A DNA stretch of 5,782 nucleotides from positions 1 to 5,782 of the forward strand of contig DYLE01000159.1 in assembly GCA_020722245.1 (NCBI GenBank), given 5' to 3'. The notes under the pieces are model-generated. The model saw nothing but the letters and a program-made list of their open reading frames with translations, made no database searches and had not been told where the DNA came from. The translations under genes and the position numbers were made by a program. The stretch comes from Desulfonema limicola (GTDB taxonomy: Bacteria; Desulfobacterota; Desulfobacteria; Desulfobacterales; Desulfosalsimonadaceae). Shown one piece after another: positions 1 through 5,782 of this stretch (positions within the stretch are counted from its first letter, which is position 1; each line of letters opens with the position of its first letter).

Positions 1-173
1 CTTGAGTTCTCATTCAAGTAAAAGTGTATATTAAATTATGACTGAATTATTGCTGGTTCTTTGGAACTCCAATATCTGCGTTGCGCTCCATATTTCGGGA
101 TTTGCGGCGCCTTGATCTTGTAGTTTTTACTTTGCCATCCAATCTCGAGTTTTTACGGCAGCAGCATCTTAAC

Positions 174-1487
174 TTAACTTCTGCTTTTTTCTCCCTTCCC
201 GGCGGCGGATCGGAGGCGGCGCAGCCGATGCTCCATGGCCAGGCGCTCCGGCGCATCCAAGGGCCTGCTCCCGGCAAGAAGCCTTTGCACGATTTCAACG
301 GCCGGGCTAAACTCCCGCGCCTGATGCTCATACCATTTGGCAAGCTCTTCCACCGCGAATTGATCATAAGGGTCTGATGCGACCATCTCCTTCCAGAGGG
401 ATACCGCGTTCTTCCATTGACCGGCCCTTTTATAAATCAGGGATAATGCCCGCTTTGCAGCATATGCGATTTCGGCCTTTTCAGAACAGGCAAGAAATTC
501 ATAAAACCGCCGGGCGGTTTCAAGGTCGCCGCGCTCCTGATGCAGCCGGGCCGCAGCCAGAAGGTCGGCGGGATGGGCGTCGGTGGAATCAGGCGCCTTC
601 TCCACCAGGTCTGTCATGTGTTTTAACAGGGAGGCCAGGGAGATCACATCCATCCGGTTGTGTTGGAACACCGGTTCCAGGGGTCCGGCGTCGCGCCTTC
701 TCAGCCAATCAAAATACCGCTGAGGGATCTCATGACCGGGAACATCATCTGTTCGTCTGACCCCCTGCACCGCTTCCTCTAAGGTCACAAGCCGCGTGTT
801 TTCCAGGCGGTGGGAATAGATCCTTCGGCTGGGATGAAGCAGGTCGATATGCGGCATGCCTGAAAAAATATCTTTGGAGCGGTTCAGGATAAACCGCGCT
901 GCAAGCAGGTTCAGGTCATAGGCCTTTCCATTGAAGGAGACCAGAAACCGGCGCTTGGATGCAAGTTCGCATAAATACGCCAGCATGGCCGGTTCCTCGG
1001 AAAAGTCCCGCGCAAAAAGCTGGCAGGTGACAAGGCCCTTGTTTTCAAACCATCCCAGGCCGATAAGGAAGGGGAAGGTCCCGGTGCCGCCGGAAAGGCC
1101 GGTGGTTTCCGTGTCCAAAAACAGGCCGTCCTCAATGGAGAAGCCCGCAATCTTATCACATCCGGAAAGCAGGGCCGCGGCCTTCATGCCGGCGCAGGCA
1201 AGATCACCTACCCGTAAACGGCCATGAAAATCCATGGATGAAACAACGCTGCGCGACAAAAAAAATCGCCCCAGAGGGGTTTCCACCTCTGTTCCGGGAA
1301 TCACGCTTTCCAGGGAAACAGCGGTTTTTTTTATCTGAGGCGGATGGACGGAAACCAGGCGCTCCCGGCGGTCCATGATCTTATCGATTTTTCTGCGCAG
1401 CTCGCTGATTTTATCCTGTCTGGAATCCGTCGAAAAAATTTTTGCGGACTCGCCGGTGAGGCGGTGGAGCCTGTCCTTAAGGTTCAT
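174..1487 (-). CDS. mrfB: MrfB/YprB-type DEDDh 3'-5' exonuclease with C-terminal TPR-like repeats
   Basis: This 437-aa protein is predicted to be a cytosolic metal-dependent nuclease partnering the helicase encoded just upstream. An RNase H-like exonuclease fold is shown by LDTETTG at residues 124-130 (acidic D125 and E127, exo I), FNGKAYD at 185-191 (D191, exo II) and HNRMD at 276-280 (H276 and D280, exo III). All DEDDh catalytic residues are therefore present. The H-x3-D spacing is shared with the B. subtilis MrfB family. Residues 305-405 contain about three helix-turn-helix TPR-like units, for example around 306-333, 344-373 and 378-405, probably for protein contacts. The N-terminal 60 residues are basic and helical and carry no recognised motif. 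The ATG overlaps the helicase stop codon by four bases, and only a weak G-rich stretch precedes it, so translational coupling is likely. In B. subtilis MrfB works with MrfA in repair of mitomycin C damage; that role here is inferred from homology and gene order. Length is close to the roughly 410 residues of the Bacillus protein. Confidence 0.88.
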   Translation of the reverse strand: MNLKDRLHRLTGESAKIFSTDSRQDKISELRRKIDKIMDRRERLVSVHPPQIKKTAVSLESVIPGTEVETPLGRFFLSRSVVSSMDFHGRLRVGDLACAGMKAAALLSGCDKIAGFSIEDGLFLDTETTGLSGGTGTFPFLIGLGWFENKGLVTCQLFARDFSEEPAMLAYLCELASKRRFLVSFNGKAYDLNLLAARFILNRSKDIFSGMPHIDLLHPSRRIYSHRLENTRLVTLEEAVQGVRRTDDVPGHEIPQRYFDWLRRRDAGPLEPVFQHNRMDVISLASLLKHMTDLVEKAPDSTDAHPADLLAAARLHQERGDLETARRFYEFLACSEKAEIAYAAKRALSLIYKRAGQWKNAVSLWKEMVASDPYDQFAVEELAKWYEHQAREFSPAVEIVQRLLAGSRPLDAPERLAMEHRLRRLRSAAGKGEKSRS

Positions 1488-3844
1488 GGCCCCACCATCA
1501 GATCAAGGATCTGCAAGGCGGCGCGCTTGGACGCGGGACCCACCTCAAGCACCGGCCCCACGCACATGGGGCATCCGTGGTCGCAGGGGCAGGAGGAGAT
1601 CACCGCGTGCGAGGCCTTGATCAATGCGTCATGCCGTTCAAACAGCATTTCTGAAAAGCCGATGCCGCCGGGGTAGGCATCAAAAATAAAGACCGTGGGG
1701 TCATAGGCGTTTTCCATGACGGCTGCGGGGCCGCCCGGCGCCTCGGTGATGACCCGCCGGTCCCTGCCGTAACGCACAAACCATTCACCGCTCTTGTCGC
1801 CGATACACCGGTCCATGTCGCGGATATCCGACATCACCGTCATGGCGCAGATATGGTGCAGGCAATAGGCAAGCCCGGAAAGGCCGTCGATGATCTCTTC
1901 CCGGGTCAGCGGCAGGCTGTCCAGCAGGTCCCAGGGAAGGGTAAACCAGTAGCTGGTGGTGTGCAGGTCCTTCTGGGGAAGGTTGACGTCGCCGTAGCCC
2001 ACGTTTTCCGATGTATAAAACTTGATTTTCTTGTACCCCACCACCTTGCGCGACACCTGAACCTCGCCGTGCTCGACGATGATGCGCCCTTTTACCTTTT
2101 TGTCGAAATCATCCAGCGCCCGGACATGGGTGTAGGTCATGGCGTCGGTGTAGTAGTCCACATCCACCTTTCTCACATAGGCCTTTTTGCGTTCCAGGTC
2201 GAGCTTGTCCACATGGTACTGCTGGGACTCCACCATGTATATGGCCTCGTCATGGACGGTAGTGAAGGCGCTGTCCCAGTCCACCTCGGCGATGACCTTG
2301 TGATTGCCGGTATCGGTGGTATCCACCACCACGACGTTTTCCGGGTTGACGGATCTTAAGCTCACCTCGTCCGCGGGATAGCTTTCGGCCGCCCAGTGCC
2401 AGCGCTGCCCCACCCGATGAAGCACGCCTTTTTCCTCCAGGTAGGTCAGCAGTTCAACCAGGTTTTCCTTGCCGAACCGCTCCCCTTCCTCAAAAGGCAG
2501 CTCAAAGGCGGCGCTCTTGATATGCTGGAGCAGGATCAAAAGGTTGTCCGGGTTCACCCGGCAGTGTTCGGGGGAGCGGGTCAGGAAATACTCCGGGTTT
2601 TCGACGATGAACTGGTCCATGGGATTGCTCTTGGCGATGAGCACCGCCAGGCTTTTTCCCGCACGACGGCCGGCCCTTCCCGCCTGCTGCCAGGTGCTGG
2701 CGATGGAGCCGGGATAGCCCGCCATGATGCAGGCCTCCATGTCGCCGATGTCGATCCCCAGTTCCAAGGCATTGGTGCTGACCACCCCCATGACGCTGCG
2801 GTCCCTTAAGCCCTTCTCAATGTCGCGCCGAAGCAGGGGAAGGTAGCCTCCCCGGTAGCCGGTCACATAATGATCATGGGAAGGGATTTTGGAGCGGAAA
2901 ACGTCCTTGAGGTACCTGGTGAGCACCTCCACATTGAGCCTGCTGGTGGTGAACACAATGGTCTGAATTTTGTTTTCGATGAGGCTGGCGGCGATCTGGC
3001 GGGCAGGGGTGAGCGCCGACTGGCGAATGCCCAGCTCCCGGTTGACCATGGGCGGGTTGTAGAGGATGAAGGTTTTTTCAGCCCTGGGCGCTCCGCTCTC
3101 CTCAATCAGGACGACCTCCCGCTCCAGCAGGTTTTCCGCATGTTCCCTGGGATTGGCCACCGTGGCCGAGCAGCAGACAAATACCGGGTCCTGCCCGTAG
3201 AAGCGGCAGACCCTTTTTAACCGGCGGAACACATTGGTCAGATGGCTGCCGAACACCCCGCGGTACACGTGAAGCTCGTCCACCACCACGTACTTTAAGT
3301 TGGCAAAAAGCTTCTGCCATTTGGTGTGGTGGGGCAGGATGCCGGTATGCAGCATGTCCGGATTGGTCACCACCACGTGCGCCTGCTTGCGAATGGCTTG
3401 TCTCGCATCGTCGGGGGTGTCGCCGTCATAGGTGAAGGTCTTGATGTCCGCCTTGAGGTCGCTGATCAGGCCGTGCAGATCATTCATCTGATCGTTGGCC
3501 AGGGCCTTGGTGGGAAAAAGGTACATGGCGCGGGTTTCGGGTTCTTCCAGGATCTTCTGAAGAACCGGAAGGTTGTAGCACAGGGTCTTGCCGCTGGCCG
3601 TGGGGGTCACGAGCACCACATCCCTCCCCTGGACGATGAGCTCAACCGCCCGGGCCTGATGGCTGTAAAGCCGGGTTATGCCGCGCCGCTCAAGGACCGC
3701 GCAAAGGCCCGGGTTCACCCATTCCGGATACGGGGCAAAACACCCCGGGGAAGCGGGAATATGGGTGATGGACCTTGCGTTTTCCTTGAAGCGCCGATCG
3801 TTGTGGATCCGCGCCAGCCATTCCGCGAGGCTCAAATCCGCCAT
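1484..3844 (-). CDS. mrfA: MrfA/YprA-type DExH-box DNA repair helicase with C-terminal zinc-binding domain
   Basis: This 786-aa superfamily 2 helicase shows all the core motifs. Numbering from the chosen start they are YSHQ (60-63), Walker A TPTASGKT (80-87), PTKALAND (111-118), TNPDMLH (160-166), the DExH box VDELH (188-192), CSATV (225-229), STNALELGIDIGD (356-368) and QQAGRAGR (386-393). A winged-helix-like segment follows at about 440-490. The C-terminal DUF1998/MZB-type region ends in a four-cysteine cluster at C752, C754, C758 and C761 (CPCDHGCPMC), the expected zinc site. This architecture matches B. subtilis MrfA and is related to eukaryotic Hrq1: ATP-driven 3'-5' DNA unwinding in repair of mitomycin C lesions. 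The open frame extends 36 codons further upstream to 3952, but those codons run through a repeat and look non-coding. The start at 3844 has AAGGTG six bases upstream and gives a typical N-terminus. It overlaps the exonuclease gene by four bases (ATGA), forming an operon. Confidence 0.92.
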   Translation of the reverse strand: MADLSLAEWLARIHNDRRFKENARSITHIPASPGCFAPYPEWVNPGLCAVLERRGITRLYSHQARAVELIVQGRDVVLVTPTASGKTLCYNLPVLQKILEEPETRAMYLFPTKALANDQMNDLHGLISDLKADIKTFTYDGDTPDDARQAIRKQAHVVVTNPDMLHTGILPHHTKWQKLFANLKYVVVDELHVYRGVFGSHLTNVFRRLKRVCRFYGQDPVFVCCSATVANPREHAENLLEREVVLIEESGAPRAEKTFILYNPPMVNRELGIRQSALTPARQIAASLIENKIQTIVFTTSRLNVEVLTRYLKDVFRSKIPSHDHYVTGYRGGYLPLLRRDIEKGLRDRSVMGVVSTNALELGIDIGDMEACIMAGYPGSIASTWQQAGRAGRRAGKSLAVLIAKSNPMDQFIVENPEYFLTRSPEHCRVNPDNLLILLQHIKSAAFELPFEEGERFGKENLVELLTYLEEKGVLHRVGQRWHWAAESYPADEVSLRSVNPENVVVVDTTDTGNHKVIAEVDWDSAFTTVHDEAIYMVESQQYHVDKLDLERKKAYVRKVDVDYYTDAMTYTHVRALDDFDKKVKGRIIVEHGEVQVSRKVVGYKKIKFYTSENVGYGDVNLPQKDLHTTSYWFTLPWDLLDSLPLTREEIIDGLSGLAYCLHHICAMTVMSDIRDMDRCIGDKSGEWFVRYGRDRRVITEAPGGPAAVMENAYDPTVFIFDAYPGGIGFSEMLFERHDALIKASHAVISSCPCDHGCPMCVGPVLEVGPASKRAALQILDLMVGP

Positions 3845-3850
3845 GTCTCG

Positions 3851-3856
3851 CACCTT
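3851..3856 (-). promoter_or_regulatory. Ribosome binding site that decides the mrfA start
   Basis: The minus strand reads AAGGTG, six bases before the ATG at 3844. The alternative ATG at 3952 lies inside the 9-base-period repeat and has no comparable site. This supports the shorter 786-aa product. Confidence 0.65.
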
Positions 3857-3883
3857 TTGAAAAACAGAAACCGATTTATTGCG

Positions 3884-3900
3884 CCCTGATCCTTCCAGGG
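3884..3900 (-). other. Small inverted repeat in the mrfA 5' leader
   Basis: CCCTG and CAGGG arms of five bases flank a seven-base loop. The structure lies just downstream of the proposed -10 element, close to the expected transcription start. It could be a 5'-end hairpin that stabilises the transcript, or an operator half-site pair. It is short enough to occur by chance. Confidence 0.3.
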
Positions 3901-3902
3901 AA

Positions 3903-3932
3903 CTTATAGTTTCCGGTTTGAAGAATGAACAA
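3903..3932 (-). promoter_or_regulatory. Possible sigma-70-type promoter for mrfA-mrfB
   Basis: On the minus strand TTGTTC (3932-3927) and TATAAG (3908-3903) are separated by 18 bases. The -10 element matches the TATAAT consensus at five of six positions, but the -35 matches at only three of six. It would give a leader of roughly 50 bases before the ATG at 3844. The call is by eye and tentative. Confidence 0.35.
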
Positions 3933-3938
3933 ATGAAC

Positions 3939-3965
3939 CACAGAGAGCACAAAGCACACAGAGAA
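3939..3965. repeat. Three-unit 9-base-period repeat (CACAGAGAG type)
   Basis: Three consecutive nonamers read CACAGAGAG, CACAAAGCA and CACAGAGAA. They share the pattern CACARAGNR. The units start seven bases upstream of the proposed -35 element of mrfA. Similar short CACAGAGAA-like periodic tracts recur between genes in many environmental bacterial genomes; this is from general recollection, not a search. Confidence 0.65.
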
Positions 3966-3976
3966 AAACAGTCAGC

Positions 3977-4032
3977 CTTCCACCTTCCGCCTTCTACCTA
4001 CTACCTTCTACCTTCTACCTTCTACCTTCTTT
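3977..4032. repeat. Tandem heptamer array (CTTCTAC, eight units)
   Basis: Eight contiguous 7-base units run in register: CTTCCAC, CTTCCGC, CTTCTAC, CTACTAC, three further CTTCTAC and finally CTTCTTT. The central units are identical, while both ends are degenerate, as expected for slippage-expanded arrays. On the minus strand the array is purine-rich (GTAGAAG). It is only 11 bases from the 9-base-period repeat and overlaps the left end of the inverted-repeat element by two bases. Confidence 0.85.
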
Positions 4033-4140
4033 CCCTATGGTAAAAATATTAAAAAAAATCAATAATTTACTTACTGCAAAAATACTGCAAAGCAGGATAG
4101 ATAGCTTCTTAAGGATTGCTCTTATTTTTACCATAGAGAA
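4031..4140. repeat. 110-base element with 18-base terminal inverted repeats
   Basis: The left arm at 4031-4048 (core CTATGGTAAAAATA) and the right arm at 4123-4140 (core TATTTTTACCATAG) are reverse complements over 14 perfect bases. They match at 17 of 18 when extended outward. The interior is AT-rich, holds no ORF, and contains the direct repeat TACTGCAAA at 4072-4080 and 4083-4091. The shape suits a miniature inverted-repeat element or a long-stem hairpin. No target-site duplication is evident at the ends, so mobility is not shown. Confidence 0.6.
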
Positions 4141-4149
4141 CTCAAAGAA
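4132..4149. repeat. Degenerate second copy of the 9-base-period repeat
   Basis: CATAGAGAA followed by CTCAAAGAA parallels the CACAGAGAG and CACAAAGCA units at 3939-3956 in the same orientation and period. It begins inside the right arm of the inverted-repeat element and runs outward into an A-rich tract. The match is partial, so common origin is inferred. Confidence 0.4.
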
Positions 4150-4260
4150 AAAAATGAAAATTCTTTTTCGTGCCCTTTAAAATCCCCGTGCTTAAATCTT
4201 TTATTTGGCCGGCCGGAAAAACCAAAATTTTTTGAAAGCCGTTAGTTTTGCTATCACGGG

Positions 4261-4890
4261 TTACGCCCAGCCGAGGAGTTTGAGTCCATCGCAAAAAAGA
4301 AAAATCGAAAAAATACACAGCACCAGTCCAAAGAAGCGCAGCGCATAAACATACGCCCCGCCGCTCAAGAAGGATTTGGATCGGCCCACCAGAAAGGCGA
4401 TCAGGATTTTGGACCCTACCAGCATGGTATAAAAACCGCCGATAAACGCCGTCAGGGTGAGGAGGTTTACCTGAAGGGCCTTGATCATCATGGGGGCGCC
4501 GACGCTGAACCAGAACAGATACGGATGCGGATTCAACGCATTGGCCAAAATCCCTTTGGTCAGGGATGCCGGCGGGCGTATTTGAACATCGGGTTTAAAT
4601 CCTTTGGAGCGCAGGGCCTCCCAGCCCATAAACAGGATAACGCATCCGCCCGTCAAGGAAATGATGCCCAGGAGGGTATGAAAGGCGGACAGCCTGGTCA
4701 GGATGAAAAAAGTCAGCAGGATCAGCAAAACATCGGTAATGAGGGGGGCGATGGCGACCTTCACGCCGGCCTTGATATCATGGGATAGCGTCTCGGAAAT
4801 GACCAGCGCCAGAAGCGGTCCCGGCGCGAGCCCGGCGGATAGCCCCAGAATGATTCCGATCATCAGAAAATAAAAAAGAGGGACGGTCAT
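4261..4890 (-). CDS. LysE/RhtB-family amino-acid or metabolite exporter
   Basis: This 209-aa hydrophobic protein is an inner-membrane transporter of the LysE superfamily, whose members export amino acids or related small molecules using the ion gradient. The family hallmark GLSAGLAPGP lies at residues 16-25 in the first membrane segment. The motif NPHPYLFW at 120-127 corresponds to the conserved NPK-x-x-LF-type motif. About six membrane segments are visible, near 5-29, 42-66, 70-90, 113-136, 143-167 and 181-205, and the length is normal for the family. The substrate cannot be read from the sequence. No regulator gene is adjacent. It lies 104 bases downstream of the secreted-protein gene on the same strand, so co-transcription is possible but not shown. 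The annotated ATG has a poorly spaced ribosome site: GGAGGG sits 19 bases upstream. An in-frame ATT at 4902 sits seven bases from that site, so the true start may be four codons earlier. Confidence 0.85.
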   Translation of the reverse strand: MTVPLFYFLMIGIILGLSAGLAPGPLLALVISETLSHDIKAGVKVAIAPLITDVLLILLTFFILTRLSAFHTLLGIISLTGGCVILFMGWEALRSKGFKPDVQIRPPASLTKGILANALNPHPYLFWFSVGAPMMIKALQVNLLTLTAFIGGFYTMLVGSKILIAFLVGRSKSFLSGGAYVYALRFFGLVLCIFSIFLFCDGLKLLGWA

Positions 4891-4909
4891 GAATAAATGA
4901 ATATCTCTG

Positions 4910-4915
4910 CCCTCC
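4910..4915 (-). promoter_or_regulatory. Strong but displaced Shine-Dalgarno GGAGGG of the exporter gene
   Basis: GGAGGG on the minus strand lies 19 bases before the ATG at 4890 but only seven bases before an in-frame ATT at 4902-4900. No in-frame ATG, GTG or TTG occurs at a better distance. Either the ATG is used with a weak site, or a rare ATT start is used. Confidence 0.4.
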
Positions 4916-4994
4916 CTGCAGCTGGGTTTGTTGAAAAGCGAAGGTCAACCGCCATCCAGACCTATTCCCTTAATCACATTTCATCCGAAAAATC

Positions 4995-5519
4995 TTAATG
5001 GATCACCAGCTGGATTTCATAGCATCGACGGGATTCCCAGTCCGTGTTCATCACCCATTCTTTCCGCGTCAGCTCGACAAAAACCCCGTCGATTTTTGTG
5101 ACCAGGTCGATTCCGCTTTCAATTGCACGGGATATGGATGCCGGCGCCGGCCTTGAGGTGATTTTCATAATCAGCGTCTCCGCGGCGTTTTGAAACTCCG
5201 CATGCGCGATTTCCCATTCATTCGCATTTAAAACGCTGACGATCAACCTGAGCTGCTCTACGGTTTGCCCGTTTCCATCCACATAGTATGAAATCGAATT
5301 TTTGAAAGGGTTCCCAGAACCTATAGATTTCAGCCGGCTCGAACATCCGCTTTCATTGTCATAATAGGTCCGCCACCCCAGGGTGGACAACCCGATGCCG
5401 CTTAACATCTGACAGGCCTCTGAAGGATGAATGCGGCTTAGATCGGCTTTCGCATCCAGGGGAACCTGCAAAGCAAATACAAGGATCAAAATAAAATACC
5501 TCCTTGTTTTGAGCGTCAT
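4995..5519 (-). CDS. Exported protein of unknown function
   Basis: I do not recognise this 174-aa protein. Residues 1-25 form a classic signal peptide: basic K4, R6 and R7, a hydrophobic core at 8-20, and a probable signal peptidase I site after A23-K-A25. No lipobox cysteine is present, so a soluble periplasmic or secreted product of about 149 residues is expected. The mature part has three cysteines (C36, C59, C166), so at most one intramolecular disulfide. It starts with a helical stretch, HPSEACQMLSGIGLSTLGW (31-49). An alternating alpha-beta pattern follows, including NSISYYVDGNGQTVEQLRLIVSVLN (74-98) and a long amphipathic segment (102-121). No catalytic motif is visible. The start is well supported by AGGAG seven bases upstream. 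The LysE-type exporter gene follows on the same strand after 104 bases. Composition resembles the flanking genes. Confidence 0.75.
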   Translation of the reverse strand: MTLKTRRYFILILVFALQVPLDAKADLSRIHPSEACQMLSGIGLSTLGWRTYYDNESGCSSRLKSIGSGNPFKNSISYYVDGNGQTVEQLRLIVSVLNANEWEIAHAEFQNAAETLIMKITSRPAPASISRAIESGIDLVTKIDGVFVELTRKEWVMNTDWESRRCYEIQLVIH

Positions 5520-5782
5520 TGGTGTTCTCCTGTCTGTTTTCAGAACAGCCCGCTTTCTCTCATCCCCTCTCCCGTGTGATCGGTTCTTTTTTGCCTTCTT
5601 CCGTGGCTCCTATTATTACCAGAAGAGATTGCCGGTCTTCCATGCGGACCTTTTTCCGTATATGCCGTCATATGAATTTTGGTAACATTTTAGATAATAT
5701 GAAACGGGCTGTTAGCAATAAATAGATTTGTCCGGTTTTTCGGACGGGTTGATATATTTTTGTAACGGACATAATCCTTGTT
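5520..5782. other. Upstream intergenic region with CGGA/TCCG inverted motifs
   Basis: No credible gene is seen. Two short inverted repeats with pyrimidine-rich loops on the plus strand occur: CGGA/TCCG at 5645-5658 and GTCCG/CGGAC at 5730-5745. A further CGGACA lies at 5766-5771. The AT-rich stretch at about 5680-5700 could hold a minus-strand -10 element for the downstream gene, but I could not pair it with a well-spaced -35 element. Confidence 0.35.
5527..5531 (-). promoter_or_regulatory. Ribosome binding site of the exported-protein gene
   Basis: AGGAG on the minus strand, seven bases before the ATG at 5519, is the best-placed Shine-Dalgarno site in the window. It fixes the start that yields the intact signal peptide. 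Confidence 0.7.

Larger units (their letters stand above)
3845..4260. other. 416-base intergenic region rich in repeats
   Basis: No credible gene lies between the helicase start and the exporter stop. From low to high coordinate it holds the mrfA ribosome site and putative promoter, a 9-base-period repeat (3939-3965), an eight-unit heptamer array (3977-4032) and a 110-base inverted-repeat element (4031-4140). A degenerate second copy of the 9-base repeat follows (4132-4149), then an AT-rich stretch containing the palindrome GGCCGGCC at 4207-4214. The base composition, with A-runs and low GC, differs sharply from the GC-rich flanking genes. I found no convincing intrinsic terminator for the exporter gene here. 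Confidence 0.7.

Noticed and set aside
56..67. GTTC-TTTG-GAAC mini-hairpin after the exonuclease gene
   Set aside because: A four-base stem without GC-rich core or U-tract is expected by chance; no terminator is called.
47..367. 106-codon minus-strand frame overlapping the 3' end of the exonuclease gene
   Set aside because: It is mostly out of frame within the TPR-coding region, is very arginine- and serine-rich, and shows no domain. It looks like a shadow frame.
1853..2809. Long plus-strand open frames opposite the helicase (1853-2359 and 2396-2809)
   Set aside because: They lie antisense to a helicase with intact motifs, show no recognisable domains, and are explained by GC-rich codon bias of the real gene.
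3326..3889. 187-codon plus-strand frame antisense to the helicase N-terminus
   Set aside because: It mirrors the Walker A and DExH coding region, which is clearly the real gene, and it has no family resemblance.
3845..3952. N-terminal 36-residue extension of the helicase beginning at 3952
   Set aside because: It translates through the 9-base repeat and promoter-like sequence and has no good ribosome site. The start at 3844 has AAGGTG at good spacing.
3939..4149. Repeat cluster considered as a CRISPR array
   Set aside because: Units are 7 or 9 bases and directly contiguous, with no unique spacers of regular length and no cas genes nearby.
4207..4214. GGCCGGCC palindrome
   Set aside because: A single eight-base palindrome in an intergenic stretch, with no repeat partner or known site context.
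4185..4260. CCCGTG/CACGGG pair as a terminator for the exporter gene
   Set aside because: A six-base stem with a loop of about 64 bases and no adjacent U-tract is not a credible intrinsic terminator.
5431..5725. Two plus-strand frames (84 and 68 codons) over the secreted-protein upstream region
   Set aside because: They overlap the signal-peptide coding region or run through intergenic sequence, with no domain and no clear ribosome site.

Overview
The window reads almost entirely from the minus strand and holds four genes. No taxonomic marker is present. The moderate GC content, the mrfA-mrfB pair, a LysE-type exporter and simple 9-base and 7-base repeat families between genes fit a free-living Gram-negative bacterium. 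A sulfate-reducer-like Desulfobacterota genome is my best guess, but this is inference only.

Layout, in order of minus-strand transcription. Positions 5782-5520 are an upstream intergenic stretch with short CGGA/TCCG inverted motifs. Positions 5519-4995 encode a 174-aa exported protein of unknown function with a clear signal peptide and a good ribosome binding site. After a 104-base gap, 4890-4261 encodes a LysE/RhtB-family membrane exporter. Positions 4260-3845 form a 416-base gene-free region, the most unusual part of the window. It carries a 110-base element bounded by near-perfect 18-base inverted repeats, a tandem array of eight heptamers, and a 9-base-period repeat with a degenerate second copy. 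A plausible promoter and a 5'-leader hairpin for the next gene also lie there. Positions 3844-1484 encode an MrfA/YprA-type DExH helicase with a C-terminal four-cysteine zinc site. Positions 1487-174 encode its partner, an MrfB/YprB-type DEDDh exonuclease with TPR-like repeats. Positions 173-1 show no gene.

The helicase and exonuclease genes overlap by four bases (ATGA) and clearly form one translational unit. In Bacillus subtilis the MrfA-MrfB pair acts in a UvrABC-independent route for repairing mitomycin C lesions: the helicase opens DNA and the exonuclease degrades it. The same pairing here suggests a conserved DNA-repair module. The exporter and the secreted protein have no evident functional link to it and are separated from it by the repeat region. 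I found no sign of a wholly new multi-gene system. The best candidates for something undescribed are the inverted-repeat element and the orphan secreted protein.
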